From: Microbacterium sp.
GTDB taxonomy: Bacteria > Actinomycetota > Actinomycetes > Actinomycetales > Microbacteriaceae
NCBI GenBank assembly: GCA_003524435.1
Contig: DQHP01000047.1
Coordinates: 1 to 42,299, forward strand
Direction of reading: 5' to 3'
Length of the DNA stretch: 42,299 nt
Part shown: in pieces, positions 24,370 to 32,295 of the stretch
Layout of the letters: every line of letters begins with the position of its first letter
Position numbering within the stretch: the stretch's first letter is position 1
The notes under the pieces: model-generated
Seen by the model: only the letters and a program-made list of their open reading frames with translations
Database searches by the model: none
Told to the model about the DNA's origin: nothing
Position numbers and translations under genes: made by a program

Positions 24370-25734
24370 GTGTCCCCGACACAGAAAACGCGCCAGAAAC
24401 GCGGAGTCATGCGCCCCATCAACCGTTTCCTGGAACGATGGATCCCGTCTGCGCTGACTTTCGCGATCGTCCTAACGCTCATCGTCGCGATCTTGGCGAT
24501 GACACTTACCCAGACCAGCCCAGTAGATGTCGTGAAGGGCTGGGGAGACGGTCTGTCGGGACTGCTGGCGTTCATGACGCAGATGTGTCTGATCCTGCTC
24601 CTGGGTTACATGCTGGCCAACACGCGACCGGTACAGAAGCTGCTGCGTTGGCTTGCCCGTGTTCCGAGTAATGCGGGCTTTGCCTATGTATTCGTCTTCG
24701 TGATCGCTGCTGTTGCGAGCCTGATCACCTGGGGTCTCGGGCTCATCGTCGGCACCCTACTGGCGCGAGAGATTGCCGTAGAAGCACGCAAGCGCGGACT
24801 GAAGGTGCACTTCCCTCTGCTGGTGGCCTCAGGCTACTCCGGCTTCGTCGTTTGGCACATGGGTTACTCCGGATCTGGTCCGCTGACGGCAGCGACGCCG
24901 GACTCATTCCTCGCCCCGAGCCTAGGCGGCGAAGTGCTGCCGATCACCGAGACAACGTTCTCCACGTGGAACATGCTCGCGGCTCTCGCCGTCATCGTCG
25001 TTGTGGGCGCCCTGATGTACTTCGTACGACCTAAAGGCAACGACCCGATCTATGAACTGCCGGAGCACGTCGGCTCAGAAGAGACCGACCAATACGACGA
25101 CGAGATCGTCACGCCGGCCGATCGTATTGACGCCTCGCGCGTTCTGACGCTGATTGTCGGGCTGGGACTTGTCGCCTATCTGATCGTGCATTTTATTGGC
25201 GGGGGAACGCTCACCCTGGACATCGTGAACTGGTCGTTCCTGGCGTTGATCCTGCTGCTGGTGCGTAATCCGTTCGAGCTCATCCATCTCACGAAGAAGG
25301 CAGCATCTAACGTCGGTGAGATTCTGCTGCAGTTTCCGCTGTACGCCGGCATTCTCGGCATCATGGCGAGCTCGGGGCTCATCCAGCTGTTCTCGGACGC
25401 CTTCGTGTCGATCGCGACGCCGATGACATTCGGTGTGCTAGCGCTGATCTCCGCAGGCATTGTGAACTTCTTCGTGCCGTCAGGCGGCGGACAGTTTGCC
25501 GTGCAGGGACCGATCATGCTGGATGCCGCGAACCAGTTGGGCGTTGACCCCTCGGTTGCGGTCATGGCCGTGGCCTATGGCGATCAATGGACCAACATGA
25601 TTCAGCCGTTCTGGGCGCTGCCGGTACTGGCGATCGCGGGACTGAAGATGCGCGACATCCTCGGCTACACCTTCATCACGATGCTCGGATCGGGTGTTGT
25701 GATGGCCGCGGTGCTGTTTATCGTCAGCTTGTAG
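24370..25734 (+). CDS. Short-chain fatty acid transporter (AtoE family)
   Basis: This 454-residue membrane protein has about ten to twelve predicted helices. It resembles E. coli AtoE, which imports acetoacetate and short-chain acids. Family landmarks are LGYMLANTRPVQ, the GLGLIVGTLLAREI helix, HFPLLVASGYSGFVVWHMGYSG near residue 145, FFVPSGGGQFAVQGP near residue 372 and YGDQWTNMIQPFWALP near residue 400. The GTG at 24370 has AAGGAG about 8 bases upstream; an internal ATG 13 codons on is a weaker choice. It probably moves a small carboxylate product or substrate of the preceding operon. It is convergent with hpaI, 17 bases apart. Confidence 0.9.
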   Translation: MSPTQKTRQKRGVMRPINRFLERWIPSALTFAIVLTLIVAILAMTLTQTSPVDVVKGWGDGLSGLLAFMTQMCLILLLGYMLANTRPVQKLLRWLARVPSNAGFAYVFVFVIAAVASLITWGLGLIVGTLLAREIAVEARKRGLKVHFPLLVASGYSGFVVWHMGYSGSGPLTAATPDSFLAPSLGGEVLPITETTFSTWNMLAALAVIVVVGALMYFVRPKGNDPIYELPEHVGSEETDQYDDEIVTPADRIDASRVLTLIVGLGLVAYLIVHFIGGGTLTLDIVNWSFLALILLLVRNPFELIHLTKKAASNVGEILLQFPLYAGILGIMASSGLIQLFSDAFVSIATPMTFGVLALISAGIVNFFVPSGGGQFAVQGPIMLDAANQLGVDPSVAVMAVAYGDQWTNMIQPFWALPVLAIAGLKMRDILGYTFITMLGSGVVMAAVLFIVSL

Positions 25735-25751
25735 CCGGCTGCTGCACACGG

Positions 25752-26579
25752 TTAGTAACTCGCGCGCTGGGTGTCGTCAGCGGCGGGGATCCACTCGGCT
25801 GCGAGTTTCTCCGTCGCGCGGGCAAGGATTGATACATCGGCGGCCACGAGTACGAAGGATGCTCCGGCCGCCAGGTAGCGGCGGGCCGTGTCAGGGTCGA
25901 ATGCGTTCACACCTACGGGCTTGCCGACATCGCGAACAGCGGCGATCGTCCGTTCGACAGCGGCGATGACATCGGGATGCTGCTGCTGACCGAGTAATCC
26001 CATCGAAGCGGCGAGGTCGCTCGGACCGATGAACACTCCATCGACGCCGTCGACGGCGGCGATGGCATGGGCATTGTGCACAGCAGCATCCGTCTCGATC
26101 TGCACGTAGAGCGAGGTGATCTCGTGGGCACGCTGCAGATAATTCTCGATGCGGTTGAACTGCGCAGCGCGCGAGAGCGCGCTACCGACACCACGGATGC
26201 CGAGAGGAGGGTAGCGGGTCGCAGCAACGGCGGCCGCGGCATCCGCCTCAGTGTTCACCATCGGCACCAGCAGGTTCTGGGCGCCGAGGTCTAGGAACTG
26301 TTTAATTAGCACGGCATCGTTCGAAGGAACTCGCAGCACCGGAGTGATTGGGTACGGTGCGACGGCCTGCAGGAGAGCGAGCGTCGACTCCAGCCCGATC
26401 GGGCTATGCTCGCCGTCGATCAACGTCCAATCCAGGCCGGAGCCAGCGACAATTTCTGCGGCGATCGAACTGCCGGAGCAGATCCATGCGCCGACCAAGG
26501 CTCGCCCCTCCCCGGAGCTCGGCGACGCGGCGGCTAACCGATCGCGAAACGACGGTGCAGGCTCTAGACGAAACGACAT
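25752..26579 (-). CDS. hpaI: 4-hydroxy-2-oxoheptanedioate aldolase
   Basis: This class II pyruvate aldolase cleaves 4-hydroxy-2-oxoheptane-1,7-dioate to pyruvate and succinate semialdehyde, the last step of homoprotocatechuate meta-cleavage. The 275-residue HpcH/HpaI-family protein shows His58 in DGEHSP, Arg83 in VLRVPS, and metal ligands Glu162 (VQIETD) and Asp188 (GPSDLA). The ATG at 26579 lies inside the end of hpaH, overlapping it by 16 bases. A longer N-terminus would have to overlap hpaH by about 70 bases and lacks family similarity. It is the last gene of the operon. Confidence 0.9.
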   Translation of the reverse strand: MSFRLEPAPSFRDRLAAASPSSGEGRALVGAWICSGSSIAAEIVAGSGLDWTLIDGEHSPIGLESTLALLQAVAPYPITPVLRVPSNDAVLIKQFLDLGAQNLLVPMVNTEADAAAAVAATRYPPLGIRGVGSALSRAAQFNRIENYLQRAHEITSLYVQIETDAAVHNAHAIAAVDGVDGVFIGPSDLAASMGLLGQQQHPDVIAAVERTIAAVRDVGKPVGVNAFDPDTARRYLAAGASFVLVAADVSILARATEKLAAEWIPAADDTQRASY

Positions 26580-27352
26580 GTGATGATTCCCATCTCTCCG
26601 TAGTCGCACCGTACCTCGTCGCCCTTGTGCACCCACATCGGGCGAGTGAAGGAGCCCGCAAGAATAATCTCACCAGCCTCCAACCGCGCACCATGCTGGT
26701 GGAACTTGTTTGCCAGCCATGCGACGCCGGTGGCGGGGTGGCCGAGCACGCCCTGGGCGACACCGGTCTCTTCTATCTCACCGTTACGTGAAAGTACGCC
26801 GGGCACCCAACGCAGATCAATCTCATCAGGACGCTTGTGCACGTCGCCCAACACCATCGCACCGTATGCAGCGTTATCGCTGATCGTATCGACGATCGTG
26901 CGGCCCTCGAGTTCAATATGTGAGTTGAGCACCTCGAGTGCGGGCACGGCATAATCGATCGCGGCGAGAGCATCGTCGAGAGTGCAGTCCGGGCCCTCGA
27001 GCGGTGCTTTCAGCACGAAGGCGAGTTCGACCTCGATGCGCACATTCGAAAAGTCGTCGAAGGGAATCTCTGCGCCTGAGGAGTACACGGTGTCGTCGAA
27101 CATCACGCCGTAGTCGGGCTCAGTGATTCCCGTCGCCTGCTGCATCGCCTTGGACGTCAGCCCGATCTTGCGTCCGACAAGCTTTCTGCCAGCGGCAACA
27201 TTCTTGTCCCGCCATATGCCCTGAATGGCATAGGAGTCTTCGATCGTGGCATCCGGATACCGCGCGGTGATCCGCCGGACCACGCTCTTGGCGTGCCCCG
27301 CGTCCGCCAGCTCCTGCGCGATCGCCTCGATTTCCTCGGTGGCAAGCGTCAC
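26564..27352 (-). CDS. hpaH: 2-oxo-hept-4-ene-1,7-dioate hydratase
   Basis: HpaH hydrates 2-oxohept-4-ene-1,7-dioate to 4-hydroxy-2-oxoheptanedioate. The 262-residue protein of the FAH/hydratase family (MhpD/XylJ type) carries the metal ligands Glu107 and Glu109 in RIEVELAF, the GRKIGLTSKAMQ segment and the C-terminal GDEVRCDYGEMG. The start is GTG at 27352, which overlaps the hpaD stop as GTGA; this gives the usual family length, whereas the upstream open frame lies inside hpaD. Its position between hpaD and hpaI matches the pathway. Confidence 0.92.
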   Translation of the reverse strand: MTLATEEIEAIAQELADAGHAKSVVRRITARYPDATIEDSYAIQGIWRDKNVAAGRKLVGRKIGLTSKAMQQATGITEPDYGVMFDDTVYSSGAEIPFDDFSNVRIEVELAFVLKAPLEGPDCTLDDALAAIDYAVPALEVLNSHIELEGRTIVDTISDNAAYGAMVLGDVHKRPDEIDLRWVPGVLSRNGEIEETGVAQGVLGHPATGVAWLANKFHQHGARLEAGEIILAGSFTRPMWVHKGDEVRCDYGEMGIITCRFV

Positions 27353-28515
27353 AACTGGTGTCCCAGCTTGTACTCGCCCTGCTTGTACTCGGGCATGGAG
27401 TCCTCGCCCTCGTCCTTGCGGGTGTACGAGAAGCCGTCGGCGCCGATGGTGACAGCCATCTCGCTCGAGTCGGTGCGGGCGATGACCGGCTGCGGCTTGC
27501 CGTCGAGGTCGAGCACGAGGGATGCCTCGGTGTACCAGCTCGGAACAACCGGGGTTCCCCACCAGTCGCGGCGCTGGTTGTCGTGTACATCCCAGGTGAT
27601 GACCGGGTTGTCGGGGTCGCCGGTGTAATAGTCCTGCGTGTAGATCTCGACGCGGTGGCCGTCGGGATCGCGCAGGTAGAGGTAGAACGCGTTACTCACA
27701 CCGTGGCGGCCGGGACCGCGCTCGATCGCATCGGAGCGGCGCAGGGCACCGAGCTTGTCGCAGATCGCGAGGATGTTGTGCTTCTCGTGCGTGGCGAAGG
27801 CGACGTGGTGCATGCGCGGTCCGTCGCCGCCGGTCGCCGCCGTGTCGTGGACGGTTGGTTTGCGCCGCATCCATGCGGCATAGACCGTTCCGTCTTCGTC
27901 CTGAATATCTTCCGTCACGCGGAATCCCAGGTCTTGATAGTGGCGCACCGCGCGCGGCACATCAGGGGTGACCTGGTTGAAGTGATCTAGGCGCACGAGC
28001 TCGCCGGGAGTATGCAGGTCATAGCGCCAGGAGAGACGCTCGACATGCGTCGTCTCGAAGAAGAACTCGTACGGGAAACCGAGCGGATCCTCCACGCGCA
28101 CCGAGTCGCCGATCCCCATGACGAAACCGTCCGGGCGGCGCTCGACCCGGCATCCGAGCTCGGTGTAGAACTCGACGGCGCGGTCGAGGTCCGCTGCCGA
28201 GCGCACGCGATAGCTGAACGCAGCAACGGCCGCGATTGGCCCCTTGCGCAGCACGAGGTTGTGGTGAATGAACTCTTCGGTCGAGCGGAGGTAGATTGCG
28301 TCGTCATCTTCGGCGGTGACGTACAGGCCGAGAATGTCGACGTAGAACTGGCGGGATGCCGCGAGGTCAGTGACCACGAGTTCCATATATGCGCAACGGA
28401 GAATGTCGGGCGGCGTCGCGGCCGGTGTAGCGACGGCGTTATCCGAGCGGATCGGTGCCTCCTGGCTCACGTAGTAGCCAGACGAGGTGAGGGTCATATC
28501 TTCACGATTGGTCAT
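27349..28515 (-). CDS. hpaD: Homoprotocatechuate (3,4-dihydroxyphenylacetate) 2,3-dioxygenase
   Basis: This extradiol ring-cleaving enzyme opens homoprotocatechuate to 5-carboxymethyl-2-hydroxymuconate semialdehyde. The 388-residue protein has two vicinal-oxygen-chelate modules and looks like the Brevibacterium fuscum/Arthrobacter type (HPCD, MndD). Metal ligands are His178 (LDHFNQVTP), His236 or His237 (MHHVAF) and Glu290 (HRVEIYTQDYYTGD). AAGGA lies about 8 bases before the ATG at 28515; ATG 28497 is an in-frame alternative. Iron and manganese versions exist and cannot be told apart here. hpaE ends 10 bases upstream. Confidence 0.94.
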   Translation of the reverse strand: MTNREDMTLTSSGYYVSQEAPIRSDNAVATPAATPPDILRCAYMELVVTDLAASRQFYVDILGLYVTAEDDDAIYLRSTEEFIHHNLVLRKGPIAAVAAFSYRVRSAADLDRAVEFYTELGCRVERRPDGFVMGIGDSVRVEDPLGFPYEFFFETTHVERLSWRYDLHTPGELVRLDHFNQVTPDVPRAVRHYQDLGFRVTEDIQDEDGTVYAAWMRRKPTVHDTAATGGDGPRMHHVAFATHEKHNILAICDKLGALRRSDAIERGPGRHGVSNAFYLYLRDPDGHRVEIYTQDYYTGDPDNPVITWDVHDNQRRDWWGTPVVPSWYTEASLVLDLDGKPQPVIARTDSSEMAVTIGADGFSYTRKDEGEDSMPEYKQGEYKLGHQL

Positions 28516-28525
28516 GTCAGCGTCC

Positions 28526-30028
28526 TTACTGCTTACCGAAAACGGGGTTGTGGACCTCGCCGAGGTTGATGTGCACGGCCTGCTGGTCGGTGTAGAAGTC
28601 GATCGAGCGGTAGCCGCCCTCGTGGCCAAGTCCGGAGGCTTTGACACCGCCGAATGGAGTGCGCAGGTCTCGCACGTTGTTGCTGTTCAGCCACACCATG
28701 CCTGCCTCGACGGACTGCGAGAAGTTGTGCGCGCGTTTGAGGTCGTTCGTCCAGATGTAGGCAGCTAAACCGTACTTGGTGTTGTTCGCTAGGGCGAGGG
28801 CTTCTTCGTCGGTATCGAATGGTGTGATCGCGACGACGGGACCGAAGATCTCCTCCTGGAAGATGCGGGCATCGGGGGAGACATCAGCGAACACGGTCGG
28901 TGCGACGTAGTTGCCGGTCGTGAAGCCATCAGGGCGCCCGCCGCCAGCGACCAGACGTGCCTCGCTCTTACCGATCTCGACGTAGCTCATGACCTTGTCA
29001 TAGTGCTCGGGGTGAACGAGCGCTCCCACTTCGGTGGCCGGGTCGTTCGGCAGACCGACCTTCACGCGCTTCGCCTGGGCCGCATAGCGCTCGACGAACT
29101 CGTCGTAAATGCTGCGCTGGACGAGAATGCGGCTACCCGCGGTGCAGCGCTCGCCGTTCAGCGAGAAAACACCGAAGATCGTCGCGTCGATCGCCGTATC
29201 GAGGTCGGCGTCTTCGAATACGACCGCGGGGGATTTGCCGCCGAGTTCCATCGACAGGCCCTTGAGGAATGGTGCGGCATTAGCGAAGATCAGTTTTCCG
29301 GTTGAGCTCTCGCCGGTGAAAGAGATCAGCGGCACATCAGGGTGCTTCACCAGCGAATCGCCAGCGAACCCCTCTTCGCCGAATCCGTTGACGAGGTTGA
29401 AGACGCCCTTGGGCAGGCCCGCCTCTTCGAAGATTCCGGCCCACAGCGATGCTGAAAGCGGAGTGAATTCAGCGGGCTTCAGCACAACAGTGTTTCCCGT
29501 TGCGAGGGCGGGGCCAAGCTTCCACGATTCGAGCATGAAGGGGGTGTTCCACGGCGTGATGAGACCGGCAACCCCGATGGGCTTGCGGTTGACATAGTTG
29601 ATCTGACGCCCGGGCACTTTGTAAGTGTCATCGGCCTGCGCGACGATCAGATCGGCGAAGAAACGGAAGTTCTCGGCAGCGCGCCGGGCCTGGCCGAGCG
29701 CCTGCGTGATCGGCAGACCGGAGTCGAAGCTCTCCAGCTCAGCGAGACGCTGATCACGAGACTCGACGAGGTCAGCGACCTTGTGCAGCACACGCGAGCG
29801 CTCGCGCGGGAGCATCCGTGGCCACGGCCCTTCTTCGAACGCGCGCTTGGCCGCAGCGACGGCGAGATCAATATCGGCGACCTTGCCGGATGCCGCCTGA
29901 ATGTAGGTCTCATTCGTCACCGGGTCGAGCACGTCGAAGGTGTCGCCGTCGATGGAGTCGACGAACTCGCCGTCGATATAGTGCTGGATTCGTGCCGGCA
30001 GATCTGCGGGGATACGTGAATCAGTCAT
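28526..30028 (-). CDS. hpaE: 5-carboxymethyl-2-hydroxymuconate semialdehyde dehydrogenase
   Basis: This NAD+-dependent aldehyde dehydrogenase oxidises the HpaD product to 5-carboxymethyl-2-hydroxymuconate. The 500-residue protein has the catalytic Cys295 in NGERCTAGSR and the general base Glu261 in MELGGKSP. The NAD-binding PWNTPF segment is near residue 160 and FTGESSTGK near residue 238. The N-terminal helix and length match HpaE rather than succinate-semialdehyde dehydrogenases, and the gene context settles the assignment. The ATG at 30028 follows the gntR stop by 13 bases; a GGAGA before it is the ribosome-binding site. Confidence 0.93.
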   Translation of the reverse strand: MTDSRIPADLPARIQHYIDGEFVDSIDGDTFDVLDPVTNETYIQAASGKVADIDLAVAAAKRAFEEGPWPRMLPRERSRVLHKVADLVESRDQRLAELESFDSGLPITQALGQARRAAENFRFFADLIVAQADDTYKVPGRQINYVNRKPIGVAGLITPWNTPFMLESWKLGPALATGNTVVLKPAEFTPLSASLWAGIFEEAGLPKGVFNLVNGFGEEGFAGDSLVKHPDVPLISFTGESSTGKLIFANAAPFLKGLSMELGGKSPAVVFEDADLDTAIDATIFGVFSLNGERCTAGSRILVQRSIYDEFVERYAAQAKRVKVGLPNDPATEVGALVHPEHYDKVMSYVEIGKSEARLVAGGGRPDGFTTGNYVAPTVFADVSPDARIFQEEIFGPVVAITPFDTDEEALALANNTKYGLAAYIWTNDLKRAHNFSQSVEAGMVWLNSNNVRDLRTPFGGVKASGLGHEGGYRSIDFYTDQQAVHINLGEVHNPVFGKQ

Positions 30029-30041
30029 GGTTTCTCCGATA

Positions 30042-30719
30042 TCAGTGAACGAGCGCGCCGACGGCGTCGTCGGGGTACTTTTTGGTCAGGTATGCGTCGA
30101 GAGTGGATGCGTGATGGAGTCGGGCTGCGCGTTCGATATCGATGATCGGCGCGCTGCTTTCAATCAGAGCAACGATCTGCTCGTGCTCGCGGACGGACTC
30201 GTGCGCGCGGCCCGGGACGAAGCTGAACGTTGAATCGCGGAGGCGATTCAACCGTTGCATCTCAAGGGTCACGAGCTCTTGCAGCCGCGGATTCGGACAA
30301 GGCGCGATGAGAGCGGCGTGGAACTGCTGGTTGAGTTGTGTAAACGCGGAAGGGTTGAAGTGCTCGAGCGTCTCGATCATCTGCGTGTTGATAGCGCGGG
30401 CAAGTTTCAGATCATCGACCGTGAGATGAGGCGCTGACATTGCAGTGGCGCTGCCTTCGAGGATGCTGAGGGCCTCCATGCTGTGCCGATACTGGGTGTC
30501 ATCGACCATCGCTACGCGGGCGCCGACATTGTGCTCGAAGTGTACGAGCCCTTCGGCCTCAAGCTGGCGGATCGCCTCACGCACGGGCACGACGCTCATA
30601 TCGAGCTCGCCCGCGATGCTGCCGAGCACGAGCCGGTATCCCGGTGTGTAGGACTGGCCGGAAATGCGCTCCTTAATCCAGTGATAGGCGCGCTGTGATT
30701 TGCTGAGAGCCTTCGTCAT
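30042..30719 (-). CDS. GntR-family regulator within the hpa operon
   Basis: This 225-residue GntR/FCD regulator has its winged helix at about residues 8-72 (GYRLVLGSIAGELDMS, then VVPVREAIRQLEAEGL) and a helical ligand domain with LNQQFHAAL and HEQIVALI metal-site histidines. It probably controls the hpa operon in response to an aromatic acid or ring-cleavage product. The ATG at 30719 overlaps the hpaG stop by four bases (ATGA); the upstream open frame is inside hpaG. Placement as second gene of the operon implies feedback on its own synthesis. It is a different family from the MarR-type HpaR of E. coli. Confidence 0.88.
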   Translation of the reverse strand: MTKALSKSQRAYHWIKERISGQSYTPGYRLVLGSIAGELDMSVVPVREAIRQLEAEGLVHFEHNVGARVAMVDDTQYRHSMEALSILEGSATAMSAPHLTVDDLKLARAINTQMIETLEHFNPSAFTQLNQQFHAALIAPCPNPRLQELVTLEMQRLNRLRDSTFSFVPGRAHESVREHEQIVALIESSAPIIDIERAARLHHASTLDAYLTKKYPDDAVGALVH

Positions 30720-32164
30720 GCGCGGCTCGCTTCGTATTTCGCACGCCATTCTGCGTTCATCGGGAAGAGCCCATTGACAGCATGCCCCGCCTCAACCTGT
30801 GAGGCGATCCAGGTGTCTTCGTCTTCCTGGGCGAGCGTGGCGTCGACGACTTCTTCGACCAGCGACGGCGGGATGACAATGACGCCGTCGCCGTCGCCGA
30901 CGATAACGTCGCCGGGCTGGACTGCCGCCCCTCCGCAGGCAATCGTGACGTCGACGTCCCAAGGGACATGCTTGCGACCGAGCACTGACGGGTGCGCGCC
31001 CTGCGAGAACACCGGAAGCCCGATGCGCGAGACCTCATCGAAGTCGCGGACGCCGCCGTCGGTGACAACACCGGCCGCGCCGAGTGCCTTCGCCCGCAGT
31101 GCGAGAATGTCGCCGAGGGTGCCGGTCGTAGCATCCCCACGGGCCTCGATCACGATGATCTCGCCCTCACCGACAGAGTCGAACAGTCGCTTCTGTGCGT
31201 TGTAACCACCACCGTGGCTTTGGAAGAGGTCCTCACGAGCGGGAATGAAGCGCAGCGTGCGCGCAGTGCCGATGATCTTTGCTCCGGAGATATTGGCGGT
31301 AACACCGTCGATGAAGCAGGAGTGATGTCCTCGCTTACGCAGTTGCGCCGAGAGCCCTGCGGTGGGCGCCGCTTCGAGCTTGGCGCGCAGAGCGGGGGAT
31401 AGGAGGGGAGAGGCCGCTTCGAGGCCCGCCTCTTCTGGCGAGCCCCAGGCCTCGGTACGCTGTGTGTCGTCGACGGTCGGCATCGACCCCAACGTGTCAT
31501 CGAACGCCATTGAGCCCTGTGTAACTGTGGTGATCAGCCGCCCTGAAGTCGGCGCGCCTGATGCATTCGGGGCATCAACTTCGACCTCGACGACGTCACC
31601 CGGCACGATCACCGATGACCCAGCCGGAGTGCCGGTGAGAATGACATCGCCGGTCTCGAGGGTGAAGTGCTGTGAGAGGTCGGCGACGAATTGCGCGAGC
31701 GGAAAAACGAGCCCGGACGAGTTGTCATTCTGGCGAATCTCACCGTTGACCCAGGTGCGCACCCGGATGTCGCGGGGATCGATCTTACGTGCATCGATCA
31801 GGTTGGGCCCGAGCGGCGTGTAACCATCGCCGCCCTTAGATCGGACGTTCGAGCCCTTATCGTTCGCGCGCAGATCGTAGATTCCGAGGTCGTTCGCGGC
31901 AGTGACGGATGCGACGTGTGACCAGGCATCCTCAATACTGACGTGCCGCGCGGGTGCGCCGATGATCAGTGCGATCTCACCTTCGAAGGCGAGAAGCTCG
32001 GTGCCTGCCGGACGCTCGACGGTGCCGCCGGATGCTGCGACGGAGCTTGCGACCTTAAAGAAGTAGGAGGGATGCGCGGGGCGCCTTCCGCGCTGATCAG
32101 CGCGGGAAGCGTAGCTGAGGTGGATTGCGATGATCTTTCCTGGGCGATCGATCGGGTCCGTCAC
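30716..32164 (-). CDS. hpaG: FAH-domain isomerase/decarboxylase fused to an RraA-type aldolase/decarboxylase domain
   Basis: This 482-residue two-domain protein would process 5-carboxymethyl-2-hydroxymuconate, the HpaE product. The N-terminal FAH domain (about 10-215) has Glu61 and Glu63 in FEGEIAL, Asp92 in NDLGIYD, and GSNVRSKGGDGYTPLGP and TGDVILTGTPAG. After a linker (about 216-258), an RraA/HMG-aldolase domain (about 260-455) has ARGDAT, GTLGDILALRAK and DGGVRDFDE, whose Arg373-Asp374-x2-Glu377 matches the catalytic RD-x2-E/D motif of HMG/CHA aldolases. E. coli HpaG instead has two FAH halves. The GTG at 32164 is set by AAGGAGG about 8 bases upstream. I infer the RraA domain supplies decarboxylation. 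Confidence 0.85.
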   Translation of the reverse strand: MTDPIDRPGKIIAIHLSYASRADQRGRRPAHPSYFFKVASSVAASGGTVERPAGTELLAFEGEIALIIGAPARHVSIEDAWSHVASVTAANDLGIYDLRANDKGSNVRSKGGDGYTPLGPNLIDARKIDPRDIRVRTWVNGEIRQNDNSSGLVFPLAQFVADLSQHFTLETGDVILTGTPAGSSVIVPGDVVEVEVDAPNASGAPTSGRLITTVTQGSMAFDDTLGSMPTVDDTQRTEAWGSPEEAGLEAASPLLSPALRAKLEAAPTAGLSAQLRKRGHHSCFIDGVTANISGAKIIGTARTLRFIPAREDLFQSHGGGYNAQKRLFDSVGEGEIIVIEARGDATTGTLGDILALRAKALGAAGVVTDGGVRDFDEVSRIGLPVFSQGAHPSVLGRKHVPWDVDVTIACGGAAVQPGDVIVGDGDGVIVIPPSLVEEVVDATLAQEDEDTWIASQVEAGHAVNGLFPMNAEWRAKYEASRA

Positions 32165-32295
32165 AGTGGGCGCCTCCTTGCGTCGAGAGCATCGCTCTTG
32201 TGCGATGTATTTGAAATCGTATATCATCTCGGTATCGGGTGACAAGCATCCTCTTGCATCGCATCCGAGACAACGTCGTCACCCAAGGAGAATCA
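32165..32295. promoter_or_regulatory. Divergent promoter/operator region between hpaG and the MHS transporter
   Basis: For the leftward operon, TTGTCA (32245-32240) and TATACG (32223-32218) lie 16 bases apart and give a leader of about 45 bases. For the rightward gene, TTGAAA at 32211-32216 and TATCGG at 32233-32238 form a weaker pair. Both overlap the AT-rich near-palindrome ATCGTATATCAT at 32216-32227, a plausible GntR/FCD operator, so one bound dimer could block both units. The leftward leader also holds a small perfect stem (AGAGC/GCTCT, 32186-32198). Confidence 0.55.
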
